NCBI GenBank assembly: GCA_002360555.1 | Contig: DEQS01000073.1 | Location: 1-17,537 of the forward strand | Source of the DNA: Chloracidobacterium sp. UBA3360 | GTDB lineage: Bacteria; Acidobacteriota; Blastocatellia; Pyrinomonadales; Pyrinomonadaceae | Direction of reading: 5' to 3' | Length of the DNA: 17,537 nt | Shown: positions 1 to 5,724 of the stretch, piece by piece | Position numbering within the stretch: the stretch's first letter is position 1 | Layout: every line of letters begins with the position of its first letter | The notes under the pieces: generated by a model | Databases searched by the model: none | What the model was told of the DNA's origin: nothing | Seen by the model: only the letters and a program-made list of their open reading frames with translations | Program-made: the position numbers and the translations under genes

Positions 1-519
1 AAGCGGCGAATATGTCGTGATCCCGGCGCACATCAGCGGAGCCACACCGGCAAGATCGCCGACAGCGTCGCTGACCTTTAACGCGTAACCCTCGTCGATC
101 ACATACTTGTCCGAATAGCCGCCGTAGGTCGGCGTGACGCGGTCCATGTACGTGCCCGAGTAGGTGTAGGCGGCCATCTTTTGGCAAAACTGTTGAAAGC
201 CCTCTTTACAAGGTTTGCACTCGCGGCACGAATCGACGAAACACCCGATCCCGGCAATGTCGCCGACCTTAAATTTGGTCACCGCGTCCCCGACCTGTGT
301 GACGCGCCCGACGATCTCGTGGCCGGGCACGAGCGGATACGTCGTCCCCATGCCGACGCCCTCCCATTCGTTTTTTGCGGTGTGAATGTCCGAGTGACAA
401 ATTCCCGCATAGGCGATGTCGATCAGGATATCGTTTGGCCCGACATCGCGGCGTTCAAATTCCCACTCTGAGAATTTTGCGTTTGAATCATGTGTTGCGT
501 AACCCTTTGTTTGTATCAC
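1..519 (-). CDS. Zinc-dependent alcohol dehydrogenase (CAD/YahK-like), 3' part missing
   Basis: The first 173 codons of a medium-chain, zinc-dependent NAD(P)H alcohol/aldehyde dehydrogenase run off the left edge. The fragment is the GroES-like catalytic domain. It shows the catalytic-zinc segment GICHSDIH, the GHEIVGRV motif, and a structural-zinc lobe with cysteines in the order GCFVDSCRECKPC then FC. It also has the family stretch PLMCAGITTYSPL just before the Rossmann domain, which is outside the window. This pattern is closest to the cinnamyl-alcohol-dehydrogenase/YahK group, which reduces a broad range of aldehydes. I chose the GTG start at 519 because AAGGAG (526-531) stands 6 nt upstream and no in-frame ATG lies nearby. 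It begins 16 nt after the 2-aminomuconate deaminase stop, so the two are probably co-transcribed. Its substrate in that context is unknown. It could serve aldehyde by-products of the ring-cleavage pathway, or simply be a passenger. Confidence 0.93.
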   Translation of the reverse strand, partial: MIQTKGYATHDSNAKFSEWEFERRDVGPNDILIDIAYAGICHSDIHTAKNEWEGVGMGTTYPLVPGHEIVGRVTQVGDAVTKFKVGDIAGIGCFVDSCRECKPCKEGFQQFCQKMAAYTYSGTYMDRVTPTYGGYSDKYVIDEGYALKVSDAVGDLAGVAPLMCAGITTYSPL

Positions 520-525
520 TTATAA

Positions 526-531
526 CTCCTT
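526..531 (-). promoter_or_regulatory. Shine-Dalgarno site fixing the GTG start of the alcohol dehydrogenase
   Basis: AAGGAG reads on the minus strand 6 nt before the GTG at 519. It is one of the strongest ribosome binding sites in the window and lies in the 16-nt gap behind the deaminase gene. It decides the otherwise ambiguous non-ATG start. Confidence 0.75.
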
Positions 532-535
532 AATA

Positions 536-958
536 TTAATCGATTGTAGCTATGACTTTTAATTCGATGGCGATCGGCGTTGGCAATTTATTGACCTCGA
601 CCGTCGTTCGGCACGGCTGATTGTCGGCGAAATACTCTGCATATATACGATTATAGATAGCAAAATCGTCTTTCATATTTGTTAAATAAACCGTCACATC
701 GACGATCCTGTCCCAAGACGAACCCGCATCCTCGACGATGTACCTCACGTTTTGAAACACCGAACGGCATTGCGTTTCGATATCATACGAGACGATCTCG
801 CCCGCTTCGTTAAGCTCGACGCCCGGGATCTGTTTTGTTCCTCGTTCCCTTGGGCCGACGCCGGACAGGAATAGCAAATTACCCACGCGGCGTGCGTGGG
901 GGTAGAGGCCGACGGGTTCGGGGGCTTTGGATGAATTTATCGGATCTTGCTCGGCCAT
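536..958 (-). CDS. 2-aminomuconate deaminase (RidA/YjgF/YER057c family)
   Basis: A 140-residue protein of the Rid family, clearly of the 2-aminomuconate deaminase subgroup (NbaF/AmnD type) rather than generic RidA. It carries the subgroup signatures YPHARRVGNLLFLSGVGPRERGT... near residues 19-41, the block SYDIETQCRSVFQNVR, and PCRTTVEV, where R117 and E121 sit at the usual Rid active-site positions. The C-terminal block LPTPIAIELKVIA is also typical. The family enzyme hydrolyses 2-aminomuconate to 4-oxalocrotonate plus ammonia, in the cytosol, in kynurenine/2-nitrobenzoate/2-aminophenol degradation. The enzyme for the preceding step is encoded at 3643-5127 on the same strand. The ATG at 958 has no clear Shine-Dalgarno. 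It is the only start giving the normal family length. The gene leads the deaminase-alcohol dehydrogenase run and is divergent from msrA. Confidence 0.9.
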   Translation of the reverse strand: MAEQDPINSSKAPEPVGLYPHARRVGNLLFLSGVGPRERGTKQIPGVELNEAGEIVSYDIETQCRSVFQNVRYIVEDAGSSWDRIVDVTVYLTNMKDDFAIYNRIYAEYFADNQPCRTTVEVNKLPTPIAIELKVIATID

Positions 959-1009
959 GGTTTGAGAAATTCGGAATATTTTCAGCCGTCAGCGGCATCT
1001 AACATATTG

Positions 1010-1038
1010 TTGGACTGTTATTCTAGTTTGAGTATATT
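1010..1038 (+). promoter_or_regulatory. Sigma-70-like promoter for msrA
   Basis: TTGGAC (1010-1015) and TATATT (1033-1038) are separated by exactly 17 nt in the AT-rich gap between the divergent deaminase and msrA genes. The predicted transcript would start near 1045, upstream of both plausible msrA starts (1064 and 1091). That excludes the longer reading frame opening at 947. This is pattern matching only. Confidence 0.45.
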
Positions 1039-1090
1039 AGAGTTTGAATCCGATTTGAAACGAATGCGCGAATTCATAAGCAGAGGACAT

Positions 1091-1765
1091 ATGACAGCTA
1101 TACTTTTTCAATTTTTATCGTTTGTTTTGATGAGCACTCTGCTCGCGTGCAGCACCGTTACGAGCAAAACGCCCGACCTGCGTGATATCACCCCGGCACA
1201 GCCTGTGGCTGAAAATACCGAGGCAAAAGGCCTGCAGACAGCGGTCTTTGCCGGAGGATGTTTTTGGGGCGTCGAGGCGGTATTCGAGCACGTTAAAGGC
1301 GTGACGGACTCGCGTTCGGGATATGCCGGCGGCGATGCTAAGACCGCTAATTACGATGCTGTAAGTGATGGCAGAACGCAGCACGCCGAATCTGTACAGG
1401 TCACATTCGACCCGACAAAAGTAACCTACACCCAGCTTTTGACGGTGTTTTTCTCGGTCGCACATGACCCGACCGAACTAAACCGTCAGGGTCCTGACAC
1501 AGGAACGCAGTATCGTTCGGCAATCTTTTATGTAAACGATGAGCAGAAAAAGCTAGCCGAGGATTTTATCAAATCGATCGACGCGGCAAAGAGCTTTCCA
1601 AAACCGGTCGTGACCCAGGTCGTCCCGCTGGTAAAATTCTTTGAGGCCGAAGCCTATCACCAAAACTATCTCAAACTCCACCCCGATGATCCGTATATCG
1701 TTTATCATGACCTGCCAAAACTCGAGGAACTAAAAAAACGGTTTCCTGAGCTTTGGAAAGACTGA
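1091..1765 (+). CDS. msrA: Peptide methionine-(S)-sulfoxide reductase MsrA, probable lipoprotein
   Basis: MsrA reduces methionine-S-sulfoxide in oxidised proteins. The catalytic motif GGCFWG has its cysteine at residue 57, followed by the family blocks SGYAGG, HAESVQVTFDP, HDPTELNRQGPDTGTQYRS and AYHQNYL. There is no other cysteine in the mature protein, so it is a 1-Cys type without the usual C-terminal resolving cysteine. The N-terminus is a hydrophobic stretch ending in LLAC (C20). This looks like a lipobox, so the enzyme is probably anchored in the envelope. The ATG at 1091 follows AGAGGA with short spacing. A start at 1064 would add nine residues including two arginines, which would make a better signal-peptide n-region, and I cannot exclude it. 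The frame is open back to 947, but that would overlap the deaminase start and lies upstream of the promoter. The stop codon abuts the stop of the convergent gene directly. Confidence 0.93.
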   Translation: MTAILFQFLSFVLMSTLLACSTVTSKTPDLRDITPAQPVAENTEAKGLQTAVFAGGCFWGVEAVFEHVKGVTDSRSGYAGGDAKTANYDAVSDGRTQHAESVQVTFDPTKVTYTQLLTVFFSVAHDPTELNRQGPDTGTQYRSAIFYVNDEQKKLAEDFIKSIDAAKSFPKPVVTQVVPLVKFFEAEAYHQNYLKLHPDDPYIVYHDLPKLEELKKRFPELWKD

Positions 1766-2311
1766 TCAGTAGCGTTTTAGCGACTTTAAGATCTTTTCCG
1801 TATCGGCGAGGCTGATCATTGTTAGCCGGTCGCCGCCCTCTTCCTCCGTCCCATAGGTTCCGACATAATGGAATGCAGTTCCGCGGATGTCAAACCACTC
1901 GGTCATTGCAAAATCCATTATCTTTTTGCCGTCCTCGTCCTTGGGCTGGTAATAAAGATGGACCTTGCCGATGGGCGTCGTGAGAGTCCGAGGGCCTTCG
2001 TACATCAGATCGCCGATGCCGTCGAATCCTGCCTCAAAAGCAAATCGCTGCAATTTTCCGTTCGCCAATTCGCGCGAATAGACAATGACCAGCTGCTTGT
2101 CCTCGATCTTAACTTTTGGCCCCACGACTGAATGGACTTGCGTAAGCGTAAACCCTTGCGGTAACCAGGTCGGGATAGCAAAGGCGACAGAGCGTTTGGT
2201 CGTTGCAAGCTGCTTTTTAGTTTCCGCGTTAAGCCCCGGAAAAGTAGTCTGCGCGCTTATCGCCGAAACGGACGCCAATGTGAGAATGAGGATCGATAGT
2301 ATGTGTTTCAT
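1766..2311 (-). CDS. Secreted protein of unknown function
   Basis: A 181-residue protein with a clear Sec signal peptide (about residues 1-20, ending ISAQ). I do not recognise a family with confidence. The segment TWLPQGFTLTQVH resembles the LPxGF opening of DUF4367/MucB-like sensor domains. The remainder looks like an all-beta/alpha domain of about 130 residues with alternating hydrophobic strands and a final helix (DTEKILKSLKRY). It starts 7 nt behind the peptidase T stop with no visible Shine-Dalgarno, so it is probably the last, translationally coupled gene of the dehydrogenase-pepT run. Its stop codon touches the msrA stop (TGATCA shared between strands), leaving no room for a terminator. 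A periplasmic accessory role is an inference only. Confidence 0.82.
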   Translation of the reverse strand: MKHILSILILTLASVSAISAQTTFPGLNAETKKQLATTKRSVAFAIPTWLPQGFTLTQVHSVVGPKVKIEDKQLVIVYSRELANGKLQRFAFEAGFDGIGDLMYEGPRTLTTPIGKVHLYYQPKDEDGKKIMDFAMTEWFDIRGTAFHYVGTYGTEEEGGDRLTMISLADTEKILKSLKRY

Positions 2312-2318
2312 AATGCTG

Positions 2319-3632
2319 CTATTTTGAACGCTCAGCCCAGATCTGGACGAGATGCACGAGTGTTTCGGTTGATTTTTCTAAGCCTTTTCGTGAATTAAAT
2401 TCAAGCTTGCCGTGGAAATTGTGACCGCCGGTAAATAAATTTGGGGTCGGCAGACCTCGGGCCGTCAGCCGCGAACCGTCCGTTCCGCCGCGTATCGGAC
2501 GAAGACTGGCGTTGATACCCGCACGTTTTGCCGCCTCGATAGCGTAATCGGTCAATTGCGGGTAATCCTTGAGCACCTCTTTCATATTGAGATAGCCGAG
2601 GACGCTGGCGTATTCGATCTTGACCTTAGGAAATTTTTTCTGTGTCGCGGCGACCATCGCTTTTATGGTTTTTTCTTTTGCCGCAATGCCGCTTAGGTCA
2701 AAATCGCGGAGTAGGATCTTTACGGTCGAAGTCTCGACATCGAGCGTTCCGACATACGGGTGAATAAATCCGACACGTCCGTCGGTCGTCTCAGGGCGGA
2801 AAGGGTAATTTGCAAACTGTGCGAGGAACGCTCCGGCGGCGTACGACGAATTGACCATGATGCCCTTTGCCGTACCGGGATGTGTTGAGGCACCACGAAA
2901 TGTAACCGTTGCGGTTCGCGCTGACCACGTTTCATTAGAGATGTCGCCAAGCTGCTCTCCATCGACCGTATAGGCAAATTTTGCTCCCCATTTTTCGATC
3001 TCAAACTGGTCCATCGGCCCGCCGACCTCTTCGTCGGGCGTAAAAGCGATAGCGATATTTCCGTGCTTGATCTGCGGATTTTGCTTGAGAGTATCGATCA
3101 TCGTCATTATTTCGGCACAGCCCGCTTTGTCGTCCGAACCGAGCAATGTCGTGCCGCCGGCAGTGACAATGTCGTCGCCGATCAGATTTTTGAGGTCAGG
3201 ATTTTGCTTTACTGTGATGACCTGCGTTTTGTCGTCGGGCAGCACGATGTCGCCGCCCTGATAATTTTTGACAATATTGACTCTTACATTTGCACCCGAC
3301 ACCGCCGGCGACGTATCCATGTGGGCGATAAACCCGATCGTCGGCACTTTGGAGTTGTCCGGCAAATTGCCCGGAACCATTGCGTACACGATGCCATGCT
3401 CGCTAATACGCACATTTTGCACGCCGAGAGCGTTCAATTCTTTTTCGAGCACTTTTGCCAGATCCAATTGCTTTTCAGTGCTTGGAAATTTCCCCGCATC
3501 TTCGGCCGACTGTGTGTCGATCTTGATATAACGCAAAAACCGTGACATTGCCGATTCGTACGGCAATTGCATCTGTGCCGGAACCGCCGAAAACAGGACC
3601 AACGACATCAATAATGTGCAAAATAATTTCAT
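2319..3632 (-). CDS. pepT: Peptidase T (M20B tripeptide aminopeptidase) with signal peptide
   Basis: A 437-residue M20-family metallopeptidase that matches peptidase T along its length. PepT releases the N-terminal residue from tripeptides. Di-zinc site segments are visible: HMDTSP (H104, D106), LLGSDDKAG (D167), the catalytic TPDEEVGG (E201/E202), YTVDGEQLG (D224) and the last histidine in GGHNFHG. The dimerisation domain opens with GASTHPGTAKG. The unusual part is the N-terminus: residues 1-20 form a signal peptide ending in AVPAQ, whereas the classical enzymes are cytosolic. I chose ATG 3632 rather than the longer frame to 3662 because it gives the signal peptide, has AGGTGG/GGAAG upstream and leaves 10 nt to the dehydrogenase stop. 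The longer start would overlap that gene. It is co-oriented and evidently co-transcribed with the dehydrogenase and the following small secreted protein. Confidence 0.93.
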   Translation of the reverse strand: MKLFCTLLMSLVLFSAVPAQMQLPYESAMSRFLRYIKIDTQSAEDAGKFPSTEKQLDLAKVLEKELNALGVQNVRISEHGIVYAMVPGNLPDNSKVPTIGFIAHMDTSPAVSGANVRVNIVKNYQGGDIVLPDDKTQVITVKQNPDLKNLIGDDIVTAGGTTLLGSDDKAGCAEIMTMIDTLKQNPQIKHGNIAIAFTPDEEVGGPMDQFEIEKWGAKFAYTVDGEQLGDISNETWSARTATVTFRGASTHPGTAKGIMVNSSYAAGAFLAQFANYPFRPETTDGRVGFIHPYVGTLDVETSTVKILLRDFDLSGIAAKEKTIKAMVAATQKKFPKVKIEYASVLGYLNMKEVLKDYPQLTDYAIEAAKRAGINASLRPIRGGTDGSRLTARGLPTPNLFTGGHNFHGKLEFNSRKGLEKSTETLVHLVQIWAERSK

Positions 3633-3642
3633 ATACTTCCAC

Positions 3643-5127
3643 CTACAATTTGATACAAACATTCTTCTCTTCAGTAAAAAATCTCAACGTCTCAAAGCCG
3701 CCTTCGCGGCCGATGCCGCTGTCTTTGTAGCCGCCGAAAAGCGTTCGCAGATCGCGGAGCATCCAACTATTTACCCAGACAAAACCCGATTCGAGTTTAG
3801 CTGCTACTCGATGGGCACGGGAAAGGTTTTCCGTCCAGACGCTTGCCGACAGGCCGTAGCGGACGCTGTTTGCGTAAGCTAAAACCTCGTCTTCAGTGTC
3901 GAAAGGCATGATCGTGACGACCGGGCCGAAGATCTCTTCTTGATTTGTGCGGCAATCGTGGGGCAGGCCCTCGATCACCGTTGGTTGAATGAAAAGACCA
4001 TTGGAGCATCGTTCTGAGTCGACCCGGAACCCAGTCGCTACCGCTCCCGATTCTGACCCCAGACCACCGCACAGGATCGTCCCGCCTTCGGCTTTTGCTA
4101 GGTCGATGTACGACATTATCTTTTCAAAATGCGGCTTTGAGACGATCGCTCCGACATCTGTGTCAGGGTCGAGCGGATCGCCGACCTTCAGTGCCGCCGT
4201 CCTTTCAACAAAGTCCGTCTTAAACCGCTCGTACAGCGGCCGCTCTACAAATATCCTTGAGCCGCATAGGCAGATCTCACCTTGGTTTGAGAACGATGAG
4301 CGGATGGTGGTTGCCAGCATTTCCTCGTAATTGCAGTCGGCGAAGATAATGTTTGGATTTTTCCCGCCGAGCTCAAGCGACAATTTTTTGAACATCGGTG
4401 CCGCAACTCGTGCGATCTCTTCGCCGGTCTTTGTGCCGCCGGTAAAGGATATTGCTTTGATATCTTTGTGCGACGACATCGCGGAGCCGACCTTTGGCCC
4501 GAGACCGTGGACGATGTTCAGAACACCGGCGGGCAGGCCGGCCTCAATGCAGAGTTTTGACAGCAGAAATGCCGTCATTGGGGTTACTTCTGACGGCTTA
4601 GCGACGACCGTGCATCCGGCGGCTATTGCCGGAGCGACTTTCCATGTAAACAGATAAAGCGGCAGATTCCATGGGCTGATACAGCCCACGACGCCGAGTG
4701 GCTGACGCAGAGTGTAATTGATCGCACCCTGAGCGACGTTGTCGTGCGATTCGTTATGAGTATGCATCGCCGCGGTCGCGTAAAATTTGAAATTTGAGAC
4801 GGCTCGCGGAATATCGACCGTCCGGGCGAGCGTCAGAGGCTTTCCCTGATCGATGCTCTCGGCCAATGCAAGCGGCTCCAGATCGCGCTCGATCAGAGCA
4901 ACGAGCCGCATCAAAATATCGTGCCTTGCCTCAGTCGATGTCGCAGCCCACGCCGGAAACGCAGCATTAGCCGCCTCGACGGCTAGATGCACGTCGCGGT
5001 CGTCGGAATCAGCGATCAACGAATAGACCTCGCCGGTCGACGGATCAAAATTGTCGAGATACGCACCCGACGCAGGCTCGACCAATTCACCGCCGATATA
5101 ATTGTCGATGTTCGTCATTTGGGCCAT
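3643..5127 (-). CDS. 2-aminomuconate-6-semialdehyde dehydrogenase (ALDH8-like)
   Basis: A 494-residue NAD-dependent aldehyde dehydrogenase of the AMSDH/ALDH8A1 subgroup (NbaE/AmnC type). It oxidises 2-aminomuconate-6-semialdehyde to 2-aminomuconate in tryptophan/kynurenine catabolism. Visible are the oxyanion-hole asparagine in SPWNLPLY (N154), the NAD segment AKPSE, SFTGG, the general base in LSLELGGKNP (E252) and the nucleophile in NQGEICLCGSR (C286). EEIFGPV and the C-terminal FGGYKDSGIGREGG are also present. The subgroup marks are GEICLCGSRIFV, LYLFTWKVAPAIAAG and DIPRAVSNFKFYA, which match human ALDH8A1 closely. Start ATG 5127 has AAGAG about 8 nt upstream. An ATG three codons in is possible. 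It heads the run with pepT and the secreted protein. The product is the substrate of the deaminase encoded at 536-958. Confidence 0.93.
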   Translation of the reverse strand: MAQMTNIDNYIGGELVEPASGAYLDNFDPSTGEVYSLIADSDDRDVHLAVEAANAAFPAWAATSTEARHDILMRLVALIERDLEPLALAESIDQGKPLTLARTVDIPRAVSNFKFYATAAMHTHNESHDNVAQGAINYTLRQPLGVVGCISPWNLPLYLFTWKVAPAIAAGCTVVAKPSEVTPMTAFLLSKLCIEAGLPAGVLNIVHGLGPKVGSAMSSHKDIKAISFTGGTKTGEEIARVAAPMFKKLSLELGGKNPNIIFADCNYEEMLATTIRSSFSNQGEICLCGSRIFVERPLYERFKTDFVERTAALKVGDPLDPDTDVGAIVSKPHFEKIMSYIDLAKAEGGTILCGGLGSESGAVATGFRVDSERCSNGLFIQPTVIEGLPHDCRTNQEEIFGPVVTIMPFDTEDEVLAYANSVRYGLSASVWTENLSRAHRVAAKLESGFVWVNSWMLRDLRTLFGGYKDSGIGREGGFETLRFFTEEKNVCIKL

Positions 5128-5151
5128 TCAGAAACTCTTTCAAATAATAGA

Positions 5152-5180
5152 AACTTAGGCTATATTAACAAAGTCGTCAA
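5152..5180 (-). promoter_or_regulatory. Possible promoter of the dehydrogenase-pepT operon
   Basis: On the minus strand TTGACG (5175-5180) is followed after 17 nt by TAAGTT (5152-5157), about 25 nt before the ATG. The -35 box is good and the -10 box is weak (3 of 6). A TAATAT in the spacer is an alternative -10 with a poorer -35. Only the location between divergent genes argues for it. Confidence 0.3.
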
Positions 5181-5236
5181 AAATTTTGTCCGAACCGTGC
5201 GGATTATTTCGCATATGTAGTCGCGGATGTATTTTA

Positions 5237-5265
5237 GTGCAGCTTATTGTGCTGCACAGTTTTTT
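5237..5265 (+). terminator. Terminator-like hairpin in the leader of the zinc-ribbon operon
   Basis: GTGCAGC (5237-5243) and GCTGCAC (5251-5257) form a perfect 7-bp stem with a 7-nt loop, followed after two bases by TTTTTT (5260-5265). No plus-strand gene lies upstream, because the neighbour is divergent. A normal end-of-gene role is therefore excluded, and the element would sit in the 5' leader, 9 nt before the ATG at 5275. Attenuation, or control of ribosome access, is an inference. Confidence 0.5.
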
Positions 5266-5274
5266 GGGATCAAT

Positions 5275-5712
5275 ATGACTAAAGCATGTCCTAGCTGCAA
5301 CCAGATCAATCCACCAGAGGCCGCGTTTTGTTTAAACTGCTCGGCCTCTTTGGCTCCTGCCCCGCATATCGGAGCACCGCCAAATCAGCAGTGGCAGCAA
5401 ACGCCGGTTGGCGGCCCTATTGCCGGGAGTCCGACGGCAGGAGGTTTCGGTGCCGGTCAAAAGGCTACGATCGCACTCGTTCTCGCGATTGCTGCTCTTG
5501 TCTGCTGCGGCCCATTCGCTGGTGTTCCGGCGGCGATCGTTGGATGGTTGGAACTCGACGCGATCAAAAACGGCCGCTCGCCTGATAGCGGCAAGTGGAT
5601 GGCCCAAGTCGGGATGTGGGGCGGCATCGCATCGTCAGTGATCCACGTCGTCCTTTATATGATCTGGGTGCTGTTTTCGGCAATGGCGTCGTCGAATCCT
5701 TACGGCTATTAA
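5275..5712 (+). CDS. Zinc-ribbon membrane protein, DUF4190-like
   Basis: A 145-residue protein. Residues 1-27 hold a zinc ribbon with two CxxC knuckles (ACPSCNQ and FCLNCS). A Pro/Gly/Gln-rich linker follows to about residue 60. Next is a membrane domain with two hydrophobic segments around GQKATIALVLAIAALVCCGPFAG and GGIASSVIHVVLYMIWVLFSAM. The intervening GWLELDAIKNGRSPDSGKWMA is the characteristic loop of DUF4190-like small membrane proteins. The function of that family is unknown. I chose ATG 5275 because it puts the zinc ribbon at the N-terminus as in relatives and has GGGA just upstream. A frame open from 5227 would translate through the leader hairpin. It is first of three closely packed genes, with the next starting 12 nt after its stop. 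It probably sits in the inner membrane with the ribbon in the cytosol. Confidence 0.85.
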   Translation: MTKACPSCNQINPPEAAFCLNCSASLAPAPHIGAPPNQQWQQTPVGGPIAGSPTAGGFGAGQKATIALVLAIAALVCCGPFAGVPAAIVGWLELDAIKNGRSPDSGKWMAQVGMWGGIASSVIHVVLYMIWVLFSAMASSNPYGY

Positions 5713-5724
5713 TATTTCCAAGCT

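Noticed and set aside
947..1090. Upstream extension of msrA to an ATG at 947
   Set aside because: It would overlap the start of the divergent deaminase gene and lies upstream of the promoter at 1010-1038. The added residues have no MsrA similarity. A start at 1064 is kept as an alternative.
3063..3545. 160-codon open frame antisense to pepT, with other antisense frames at 181-471, 4331-4657, 10348-10758 and 12723-13172
   Set aside because: These are opposite-strand shadows of well-supported genes, with low-complexity or Cys/Arg-rich products, no ribosome sites and no recognisable domains.
3633..3662. Ten-residue N-terminal extension of peptidase T
   Set aside because: It would overlap the dehydrogenase gene by 20 nt and hide the signal peptide. 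ATG 3632 has a ribosome site and normal spacing.
5227..5274. N-terminal extension of the zinc-ribbon membrane protein to ATG 5227
   Set aside because: It would encode the hairpin and T-run as protein, has no Shine-Dalgarno, and would displace the zinc ribbon from its usual N-terminal position.
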